DNA from: JAQVSH01 sp964349835 | GTDB taxonomy: Bacteria; Bacteroidota; Bacteroidia; Bacteroidales; UBA4181 | Assembly: GCA_964349835.1 (NCBI GenBank) | Contig: CAYGID010000020.1 | Span: 1 to 32,636 of the forward strand | Length of the DNA stretch: 32,636 bases | Direction of reading: 5' to 3' | Shown here: positions 26,429 to 32,636 of the stretch, in pieces | Layout: each line of letters starts with the position of its first letter | Numbering within the stretch: the first letter of the stretch is position 1 | Program-made: the position numbers and the translations under genes | Notes under the pieces: model-generated | What the model was told of the DNA's origin: nothing | Databases searched by the model: none | Seen by the model: only the letters and a program-made list of their open reading frames with translations

Positions 26429-26542
26429 CGATTCACAGGGAATCGACCGGTTCCGGTTCCGTTTTGGGCCGGAAGAGGATCGCCTGAGGGTAGCAAGAGA
26501 GTCGGGCATAGGGTCCGGCCAAAAGAGCCAACGGAAGTGGCT
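26429..26542 (+). other. Non-coding stretch with several nested inverted repeats (candidate structured RNA)
   Basis: The 165-base gap before the jelly-roll gene holds several potential helices. They are CGATTC/GAATCG (26429-26434, 26440-26445), TTCCG/CGGAA (26457-26461, 26532-26536), TTTTGGGCCGGA/TCCGGCCAAAA (26462-26473, 26514-26524, one bulged G), GCCTGA/TCGGGC (26482-26487, 26502-26507, one G-U), and AGCCA/TGGCT (26526-26530, 26538-26542) whose loop holds the 3' arm of the second helix. A CCGGTT repeat spans 26447-26461. None ends in a T-run. I do not recognise it as a known riboswitch. Confidence 0.5.
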
Positions 26543-26551
26543 ATTTTACAC

Positions 26552-26559
26552 TATATTTA
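26552..26559 (+). promoter_or_regulatory. Possible -7 box for the jelly-roll gene
   Basis: TATATTTA differs from TAnnTTTG only at the last base, and is 19 bases before the ATG at 26578. If it is used, the inverted-repeat stretch would lie upstream of the start rather than in the leader. Confidence 0.3.
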
Positions 26560-26577
26560 CAAATAATTCACCTCCGC

Positions 26578-27534
26578 ATGAACCCTATCTCTCGCTCACG
26601 CTTTTGGCTGCTTTGGGCCTTTGCCCTCTTTGCATGCGTTCCCGCGATTTCGCACGCTCAATTAGCGGGCCGATACCCCCACGACGATGGGATAGAGTCG
26701 GACCCCAACGTTTTGTATGTTGAGAAGTTCGACGATGGGATGGAACAGATATTGAGCCGTTACCCCGACAAAGTGAATATTGAGGGCATGATGCCCGACA
26801 CTGATATTCCTCCCGGCAGCAAAAAAGGATACTCCCTGAAGATGACCAGTATCAAGGGCGAGAACGAAGGAGGACACCTTTTCAGACGATTCTCACCGGG
26901 CTTCGATAGTGTGGTATATGTGCGCTATTATGTAAAATATCCCTCCACTTCGAAAGGGTTTTTCCATCATGAGGGGGTCTGGTTTGGAGGCTACCACCCC
27001 GCCACCACATGGCCAAACCCCAGAGCCGGCCTCTGCGGTCTGGGCAACGAAAGGTTAAGCATTTCGTACGAACCGGTTCACCAGCGAGTCGATCCGCCGA
27101 TTATGGATACCTATCTCTATTGGGGGGGTATGCGCAACGGAGCCGGAAACCGCTGTTATGGCAACGATATGGTGAACCAGGGTCCCACGGCACAAGCCGT
27201 AGCATGGGATCAATGGATCTGCGTTGAGGTGATGATTAAGCTGAATTCACCGGCATCGGCCTTCAACGGCGAGCTGAAAGTGTGGCACAACGGCATTCCT
27301 GTAGGCCACTGGGGTCCGGGGTTCCCAAACGGACAATGGATTGCCGACTCCTGGTACAACGATCCTTCGGGCAAGCCCTTCGAGGGTTTTCAGTGGCGAA
27401 CCAACGAAGCGCTGAATATAAACTGGGTTTGGTTCGAATTTTACCACGACAATCGCGAGGCTCCCTCCTCTGCCATTTGGTTCGACCATCTGGTGATGGC
27501 AAGGGAGTACATCGGGCCAATCGCCACCCCTTGA
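26578..27534 (+). CDS. Secreted jelly-roll (lectin/polysaccharide-lyase-like) protein
   Basis: The 318-aa protein has a signal peptide ending near residue 26 (ISHAQLAG). The mature protein is beta-rich with alternating aromatic and Gly turns (LYVEKFDDGMEQI, VVYVRYYVKYP, GFFHHEGVWFGGY, VAWDQWICVEVMIKL, FNGELKVWHNG, NINWVWFEFYHDN). This pattern suggests a concanavalin A-like jelly roll, as in PL14, PL20 or heparin-lyase-type proteins and LamG domains. I cannot place catalytic residues with certainty, so I do not name a substrate. It faces sdaA across 13 bases and has no apparent partner genes. Confidence 0.6.
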   Translation: MNPISRSRFWLLWAFALFACVPAISHAQLAGRYPHDDGIESDPNVLYVEKFDDGMEQILSRYPDKVNIEGMMPDTDIPPGSKKGYSLKMTSIKGENEGGHLFRRFSPGFDSVVYVRYYVKYPSTSKGFFHHEGVWFGGYHPATTWPNPRAGLCGLGNERLSISYEPVHQRVDPPIMDTYLYWGGMRNGAGNRCYGNDMVNQGPTAQAVAWDQWICVEVMIKLNSPASAFNGELKVWHNGIPVGHWGPGFPNGQWIADSWYNDPSGKPFEGFQWRTNEALNINWVWFEFYHDNREAPSSAIWFDHLVMAREYIGPIATP

Positions 27535-27547
27535 CGGAGGTACCAGG

Positions 27548-28738
27548 CTAGAATGTAGTAGCAAGCCCCCCTTCGGAGGTCTCCTTGTAGAGGCTGGGCA
27601 GGTCGTGGCCTGTTTGCCGCATGGCTGCCACCACCTTGTCGAAACTGACCCGGTGTGCCCCATCCGAAATACTTGCATAGAGGTTCGAATCGAGCGCACG
27701 GGCGGCAGCAAAGGCGTTCCGCTCAATGCAGGGAATCTGTACCAACCCGCAAACCGGATCGCAGGTGAGCCCCAAATGGTGCTCCAGCCCCATCTCCGCA
27801 GCATACTCCACTTGCGAAACAGTTCCTCCAAATAGTTGATTTGCCGCCCCGGCAGCCATCGCACAGGCAGTACCCACTTCGCCCTGACATCCTACATCGG
27901 CGCCCGAAATGGAGGCGTTCTGTTTTACAATATTCCCTATCAATGCAGCGGTCGCCAACGCCCTCAACATCTTTATCTCCGTAAAATTGTATCGGTTTTG
28001 CAAATGGTACAGCACTGCCGGCAGAACACCGCAAGATCCGCAAGTAGGTGCAGTTACAACAGTTCCTCCAGAGGCATTCTCTTCTGACACAGCCAGTGCA
28101 TAGGCATACACTAAGCCTCTGCTTTTCAGCGAATCTTTGAAACCCATGGCCTTCACATAGTAGGAGGAGGATTTGCGTCGCAAGCCCAAACCACCGGGCA
28201 ATACACCCTCAGCCTCCAAACCTCTTCGGATGGAATCCTGCATTGCCTCCCACACCTCATGCAGCGGGCCCCAAATAGTCTCTCCTTCAACCTCAGCAAC
28301 AAACTCCCAAAGAGAACGCCCTTCGCGCTGGCACCAAGCCAGAATATCGGTCATATTGTGCAACGGGTAGATGCTCTGAGCCGATGGAGCCTCTCCCTCA
28401 CCTACCACTTCGCCACCTCCCACACTATACATAATTTGCGATTGTGTACACTCCTCCTGCTTGTTATAGCAGGAAAACTTCATGGCATTGGGATGAAAGG
28501 GCAAAAAGATGGCAGGTTCCCACCGTATAGAGAAGTTCCTTTGGCCGAATACCTCCTTCAGGGCAGTGTCGGTAAGATGCCCTTTGCCGGTTGCAGCAAG
28601 GCTTCCGTATAGAGTAACCTCATAACGCTCCTCATTCGGATAGCGCGACAAAAAGCGGAGCGCCGCTGTTTGGGGTCCCATCGTGTGGCTACTAGATGGA
28701 CCCTTTCCTATTTTGTAAATTGTGAGAATACTATCCAT
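27548..28738 (-). CDS. sdaA: L-serine ammonia-lyase (single-chain, iron-sulfur type)
   Basis: The 396-aa enzyme converts L-serine to pyruvate and ammonia using a [4Fe-4S] cluster. The N-terminal beta domain has the signature IGKGPSSSHTMGP near residue 10. The C-terminal alpha domain carries APTCGSCGVLP, GCQGEVGTACAMAAG and LTCDPVCGLVQIPCIERN, which supply the cluster cysteines. Both domains are fused in the usual order and the length is slightly short. It lies 22 bases after the acyl-CoA synthetase gene on the same strand and ends the minus-strand cluster. Confidence 0.95.
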   Translation of the reverse strand: MDSILTIYKIGKGPSSSHTMGPQTAALRFLSRYPNEERYEVTLYGSLAATGKGHLTDTALKEVFGQRNFSIRWEPAIFLPFHPNAMKFSCYNKQEECTQSQIMYSVGGGEVVGEGEAPSAQSIYPLHNMTDILAWCQREGRSLWEFVAEVEGETIWGPLHEVWEAMQDSIRRGLEAEGVLPGGLGLRRKSSSYYVKAMGFKDSLKSRGLVYAYALAVSEENASGGTVVTAPTCGSCGVLPAVLYHLQNRYNFTEIKMLRALATAALIGNIVKQNASISGADVGCQGEVGTACAMAAGAANQLFGGTVSQVEYAAEMGLEHHLGLTCDPVCGLVQIPCIERNAFAAARALDSNLYASISDGAHRVSFDKVVAAMRQTGHDLPSLYKETSEGGLATTF

Positions 28739-28760
28739 ACTAAATTATCGCAAACAATCA

Positions 28761-30548
28761 TTAATCGATCGAACCTACGGAGTAGATATCGGCAATCAGC
28801 GCTTCGTACTTCTGTTCGAGAACCCTCCGTTTCAATTTCAGGGTCAACGAGAGTTCGCCCGATTGCGAGGTCCACTCATCGGCAACCAGTCGGATTCGGC
28901 CAATTCTTTCGGTGGCATTGAGTTTCCGGTTTACGAGGTCAACCTCCTTTTGAATTCGGGCCACCACCTTGGGATCCTTCACCATCTCGCCAAGCGAAGA
29001 AAAGGAGAGGTGATGCTGCTCTGCCCATTTCTGCAGATAGGGAAAAACTGGCGAAATGATGGCGCCGGCAAACTTCTCGTTGCTTCCGATAACCAGTGCC
29101 TGATCAATAAACATGCTCTCCTTCAGTCGGTTTTCGATTGCCTGAGGGGCTACATACTTTCCGTTCGATAGCTTGAAAATCTCCTTCTTTCGGTCGGTAA
29201 TCCGGAGATAGCCCCCCTCCTCTATGACTCCGATATCGCCTGTATGGAACCAACCCTGTTCATCGATTACCTGGGCCGTCAGTTCGGGGTCTCTGTAGTA
29301 CCCCAGCATCACATTGGGGCCTTTGCAAAGGATTTCGCCATCATCAGCAATTTTTACAGTCATATTGTCGAGTACAGGACCTACCGTCCCTATTCGGACT
29401 TTTCCACGGACCACATCGGTTACAGCAATCACGGGAGAGGTCTCGGTAAGGCCGTATCCTTCGGAAAGTGGGATTCCCGAAGCCCAGAAAAGCTTGGCTA
29501 AACGGGGCTGCAACGGGGCTCCCCCCGAAACCACAAAATCGAAGGAGTTGCCAAAGCTTGCCATAATCTTTTTTAAGACCAATTTCCGGCAAAGGGTAAT
29601 CTTGAGTCGGTATAAAGGATTCAGCCTAAAGCTCTTCATGTCGAAGGCCAATGCCTGATTCACACAGTAAAAAAAGAGGACCCGTTTAATACCTTTGAGT
29701 GCCTTCCCTTTGGCGATGGCCACTGAATAGACCTTTTCGAGAACCCGCGGAACGGCTGCAAACATATGAGGATTTACCGCCTTCATGTCGTCGATCAGCG
29801 TGGTCAGACTCTCGGCATAATAGATACTAAGACCTTTAAACTGAAAGTGGATATTCAGCATATGTTCAAACACATGGCTGAGAGGAAGAAAACTGAGGAC
29901 CCGATGGCCGTAAGCGTGTGTATGCTTGTCGGCGGTTGCATAGACATTCGACAGGATGTTGCGGTGCGAAAGCATAACCCCTTTGGGCACGCCTGTGGTT
30001 CCCGAAGTGTAAACAATGGTGTAGAGGTCGTCGGGTTGGACCTCCCTTTTGATACTTTCAAAACGGGGCATCAACTCCTCTCTGAGTGCCCGTCCCTTAG
30101 CCGGAATCTCTTCCCACCAGGGAACTCCCTCTATCTTAGAGAACGTGAAGATGTACTCTATCGAGGGCGTCTGATCGGCCAGAGGCTTAAGCCGCCGGTA
30201 GGTGGCCTGATCGGAAACGAAGAGAATTCTTGGGGTAGCGTGGTGAAAAATATAGAGAAACTCTTCAAGGCTTTGGGAGGCATTCAAAGGCACATGGACT
30301 GCTCCGATTTGCGCAACCGCCATTGAGGTGAAGTTCCATTCGGGCCTGTTGTTGGTTACGGTGACAATCCGGTCGGAGCGATTAATCCCCAAAGCCAGTA
30401 GCCCGAGGGCAAACTCCTCCGAAAGAGCCACGTAGGTCTTACTGTTGTATACTATCCATTCGCCGTTATGCTTTCCGGCCAATGCGTGGGTCATATTGCC
30501 GCGCCCGCGATATAAATCGAGCAGATCAAAAACACGCGTTACCTCCAT
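28761..30548 (-). CDS. Long-chain acyl-CoA synthetase (AMP-forming), copy 1
   Basis: The 595-aa ANL-superfamily enzyme activates fatty acids to acyl-CoA through an acyl-adenylate. It has a normal P-loop, VYTSGTTGVPKGVMLSHRN (near residue 180), GYGLTETSPVIAV, WFHTGDIGVIEEGG, and the hinge ITDRKKEIFKLSNGKYVAPQAIE. The C-terminal LTLKLKRRVL holds the catalytic-lysine region of the long-chain family. The open frame could start at a TTG (30566) overlapping the upstream stop, but ATG 30548 is preceded by a strong GGGGAGG ribosome site at 5 bases and gives the same family start as its paralogue. It is probably coupled to copy 2 upstream. Confidence 0.9.
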   Translation of the reverse strand: MEVTRVFDLLDLYRGRGNMTHALAGKHNGEWIVYNSKTYVALSEEFALGLLALGINRSDRIVTVTNNRPEWNFTSMAVAQIGAVHVPLNASQSLEEFLYIFHHATPRILFVSDQATYRRLKPLADQTPSIEYIFTFSKIEGVPWWEEIPAKGRALREELMPRFESIKREVQPDDLYTIVYTSGTTGVPKGVMLSHRNILSNVYATADKHTHAYGHRVLSFLPLSHVFEHMLNIHFQFKGLSIYYAESLTTLIDDMKAVNPHMFAAVPRVLEKVYSVAIAKGKALKGIKRVLFFYCVNQALAFDMKSFRLNPLYRLKITLCRKLVLKKIMASFGNSFDFVVSGGAPLQPRLAKLFWASGIPLSEGYGLTETSPVIAVTDVVRGKVRIGTVGPVLDNMTVKIADDGEILCKGPNVMLGYYRDPELTAQVIDEQGWFHTGDIGVIEEGGYLRITDRKKEIFKLSNGKYVAPQAIENRLKESMFIDQALVIGSNEKFAGAIISPVFPYLQKWAEQHHLSFSSLGEMVKDPKVVARIQKEVDLVNRKLNATERIGRIRLVADEWTSQSGELSLTLKLKRRVLEQKYEALIADIYSVGSID

Positions 30549-30562
30549 ATAACCTCCCCATC

Positions 30563-32365
30563 TCAATGGTCCGTTAATACCTCCTTATCCTCTTTATAGA
30601 ACTCCGAAATCTCCTCTCTATACTTGTTGGCAATAAACCGACGACGCAATTTAAAGGCGGGCGAAAGTTCGCCTGTTTGAGGCGTCCACTCGTCATCGAT
30701 AAGATAGAATCGCTTAATCTGCCACGCCGGTTCAAACAATTCGTTGTAACTATCTAGCTCCGAGGCATAACGTTCGTTAACCAGAGGATTGCGCAGCAAA
30801 TCGGCATTGCCCGAGAACTCCATTTTGTGGTGTAGTGCCCATTTCTGCAAAAAGGTGAGATTGGGCGAAATAACGGCACTCACAAAAGGTTTGTCTCTGC
30901 CTACAACCATCACCTGATCTATAAAAAGCGACTCCCGAAGCTTCCGCTCAATGAGTTGTGGCATGACTCGCGCCCCGTTTCCGAGCAGAAAAATATCACG
31001 CTTCCGATCGAGAATGACAAGATATTTTCCATCGACCAATTTGCCCACGTCGCCAGTATGAAACCATCCCTCTTTATCAATAACCTTCGAACTCCTGACC
31101 GGATCACGATAATAACCCAACATCACATTGGGTCCGCGGCATAGCAGTTCGCCATCGTCTAAAAAACGAATCTCCACATTGTCGAGCGGCACACCCACGG
31201 TTCCTGGACGAATTTCATGGCGCACAGGATTCGACACAGAGATAACCGGTGAGGTTTCGGTAAGGCCATATCCCTCGCACACCATAATACCCGCTGCCCC
31301 GTACACCCGGGTAAGCCGCTCCTGAAGCGGCGACCCACCCGAAACGATATAGCGCAACTTCCCGCCAAAGGCCTCGCGCCACTTTGAAAACACAAACTTC
31401 CGAGCCATCCAGAGCGAAAACCGGAAAGGGAGGTTCCACAGTCTTTTGTTTCCCGGATCGTACTGCATACCTACGCGGTTCACTGCCCAGAAAAAAATCA
31501 ATTTGTTGCGCAGTCGAAGATCCTTTCCCCTGCCGAGCAATTCATCGAAGAACCGTTCAATAAATCGGGGCACCGTATTGAATATGTGGGGTTTTACCTC
31601 CTTCATATTCTTTAGGATGGAACCGACATTTTCGGCATAGTAGATTCCAATGCCCAGATACTGATAATGATAATTCATCATCCGCTCGTAAACATGGCTC
31701 AGCGGGAGGAAACTGAGGGCTCTTTTGCCAAACCCCAGTGGATTTCTTGCCGCGGTACCCAGAAAGTTGCTCACCAGATTCTTATGCGAAAGCATAACGC
31801 CCTTGGGTATACCAGTGGTACCCAGTGTATAAACCAACGTAAGCAGGTCGTCGGGCAGAATCGATTCTCTGATGGCCTCCAATCGGGGCATGAGTTGAGA
31901 CTTTTGCTCGCGGCCCAGCCGGAGAATCTCCGCCCAACTGTCGGGATCATTGTCGCCGAAGGTATATACGTGCTCAATCGAGGGAACTGCCGAAAGACGC
32001 GGCTTCAGTACCTGAAGAAGAATCTTGTCGGACACAAAAAGTGAGCGCGGTTCACAATGCTTCAATACCGTTACATGTTGGGCACAGCCAAAAGAGGAGT
32101 GAATGGGTACGCTCACCACCCCAATCTGTGCCATAGCCATGTCGAGAATATTCCATTCGGGGCGGTTGTTGGTAATGAGCGCAATCCGGTCGCCCTTCTG
32201 ATAGCCCAGAGCCAACAGGCCGCAGGCAACCTCCTCGGCGCGATCGACATACTCCCTACTACTGATTTTCACCCACTCTCCGTTCTGCTTCGACGCGAGA
32301 GCATCGTTCATACGAAAACGAGTCCGATAGCCCTGCAGAAGATCAAAAATACGCTCTACTTTCAT
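30563..32365 (-). CDS. Long-chain acyl-CoA synthetase paralogue with altered P-loop, copy 2
   Basis: The 600-aa protein is a clear tandem paralogue of the gene that follows it. It aligns end to end: both start M-VERIFDLLQGYR- or MEVTRVFDLLDLYR-like, share SFLPLSHVYERM, EGYGLTETSPVI, LLCRGPNVMLGYYRDP and end in a FKLRRRF- or LKLKRRV-type motif. Two key regions differ. The P-loop reads YTLGTTGIPKG, with Leu in place of the nearly invariant Ser. The hinge reads ILDRKRDIFLLGNGARVMP, instead of the family's K-SNGKY-AP. It may have changed substrate, reduced activity, or another role. Otherwise it is full length. Confidence 0.85.
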   Translation of the reverse strand: MKVERIFDLLQGYRTRFRMNDALASKQNGEWVKISSREYVDRAEEVACGLLALGYQKGDRIALITNNRPEWNILDMAMAQIGVVSVPIHSSFGCAQHVTVLKHCEPRSLFVSDKILLQVLKPRLSAVPSIEHVYTFGDNDPDSWAEILRLGREQKSQLMPRLEAIRESILPDDLLTLVYTLGTTGIPKGVMLSHKNLVSNFLGTAARNPLGFGKRALSFLPLSHVYERMMNYHYQYLGIGIYYAENVGSILKNMKEVKPHIFNTVPRFIERFFDELLGRGKDLRLRNKLIFFWAVNRVGMQYDPGNKRLWNLPFRFSLWMARKFVFSKWREAFGGKLRYIVSGGSPLQERLTRVYGAAGIMVCEGYGLTETSPVISVSNPVRHEIRPGTVGVPLDNVEIRFLDDGELLCRGPNVMLGYYRDPVRSSKVIDKEGWFHTGDVGKLVDGKYLVILDRKRDIFLLGNGARVMPQLIERKLRESLFIDQVMVVGRDKPFVSAVISPNLTFLQKWALHHKMEFSGNADLLRNPLVNERYASELDSYNELFEPAWQIKRFYLIDDEWTPQTGELSPAFKLRRRFIANKYREEISEFYKEDKEVLTDH

Positions 32366-32431
32366 TATCAGAAATTTACACGAACCGGAACAGAGGCTTC
32401 CGGAGCCGGACTACTTCGGGATGATACAGAT

Positions 32432-32439
32432 CAAATATA
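32432..32439 (-). promoter_or_regulatory. Possible -7 box for the acyl-CoA synthetase-sdaA cluster
   Basis: Minus-strand TATATTTG matches TAnnTTTG, 67 bases before the copy 2 ATG. Directly upstream lies a palindrome (32441-32459). No -33 TTTG is found at the usual distance. Confidence 0.35.
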
Positions 32440-32440
32440 A

Positions 32441-32459
32441 AGCATTTTTCATTAATGCT
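32441..32459. repeat. Palindrome beside the acyl-CoA synthetase promoter
   Basis: AGCATT (32441-32446) and AATGCT (32454-32459) form a 6-bp inverted repeat with a 7-base centre. It falls in the spacer of the candidate promoter on the minus strand, a place where an operator could sit. No regulator gene is adjacent. Confidence 0.4.
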
Positions 32460-32479
32460 CATATGCGCTGTCGCGCAAA

Positions 32480-32526
32480 TGCTCTAATGAAAGGATAATG
32501 CTCTAGTGCTCTAATGAAAAGATAAT
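32480..32526 (+). repeat. 20-bp direct repeat with TGCTCTAATGAAA core
   Basis: Two copies, 32480-32499 and 32507-32526, differ at one base (G or A at the 14th position). A truncated TGCTCTA lies between them. An inverted copy of TGCTCTAAT appears at 32581-32589. The surrounding 271 bases contain no gene I can support. Confidence 0.6.
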
Positions 32527-32531
32527 TCGGC

Positions 32532-32561
32532 AATTTGATAATTTGATAATTTGATAATTTG
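32532..32561 (+). repeat. 8-bp tandem repeat (AATTTGAT)
   Basis: The unit AATTTGAT is repeated about 3.75 times without change. AT-rich, TTTG-containing short tandem repeats of this kind occur between genes in Bacteroidota. Copy number may vary between strains through slippage. It is not a CRISPR array, since there are no spacers. Confidence 0.75.
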
Positions 32562-32636
32562 GGGATTTGGAGATGTGAAAATTAGAGCATTCGGGTTTTG
32601 CGACGTATTTGTATGCTGCTAAATCCTCGACGGTCG

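Noticed and set aside
26462..26524. Intrinsic terminator after DUF4301
   Set aside because: The stem is followed by AAAA on the plus strand rather than a T-run, so a classical terminator is not supported.
32480..32561. CRISPR-like repeats near the window end
   Set aside because: The repeats are 8 or 20 bp with no regular unique spacers and no cas genes in sight.

Overview
The window is a stretch of chromosome from a member of the Bacteroidota, most likely order Bacteroidales. The signs are an omega subunit, BamD and DUF4835 proteins of the Bacteroidota type, a fused ThrA followed by an ApgM-like gene and thrC, DUF4301, an MG2/plug-type outer-membrane-associated protein, and several promoter elements that fit the phylum's -33 TTTG / -7 TAnnTTTG consensus. 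Genus cannot be fixed from the sequence. Nearly all of it is housekeeping DNA with short gaps; I see no prophage, transposase, CRISPR array or rRNA.

Layout. 1-3591 (minus): tRNA-Gln(TTG) and mfd. 3759-6494 (plus): a 911-aa exported MG2/plug protein. 6549-7647: prfB with a programmed +1 frameshift. 7712-12678: a tight operon of bamD, rpoZ, coaBC, a DUF4835 gene and recN. 12720-16188: a stand-alone SIS-domain sugar-phosphate isomerase (KdsD-like), then a large secreted PL26/PcRglX-YetA-like polysaccharide lyase. 18851-16207 (minus): a sugar nucleotidyltransferase, a CBM9-like protein, ruvX and def. 18962-26412 (plus): fabD, thrA, an apgM-like gene, thrC and a DUF4301 gene. 26578-27534: a secreted jelly-roll (lectin/lyase-like) protein, preceded by a non-coding stretch rich in inverted repeats. 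32365-27548 (minus): two tandem long-chain acyl-CoA synthetase paralogues and a one-chain L-serine dehydratase. 32366-32636: a repeat-rich non-coding end.

How the genes work together. The thr block would convert aspartate semialdehyde through homoserine to threonine. Its ThrA keeps an intact homoserine dehydrogenase, but its aspartokinase half has lost residues in every recognisable active-site motif. An ApgM-family protein sits where thrB (homoserine kinase) would be expected. DUF4301, last in the block, carries motifs that resemble UDP-sugar pyrophosphorylases.

Most worth a second look: the apparently dead aspartokinase domain of ThrA, the ApgM-like protein in the thrB slot, the nucleotidyltransferase-like motifs in DUF4301, the foldable RNA at 26429-26542, and the acyl-CoA synthetase with an altered P-loop. 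I did not find a clearly new multi-gene system.
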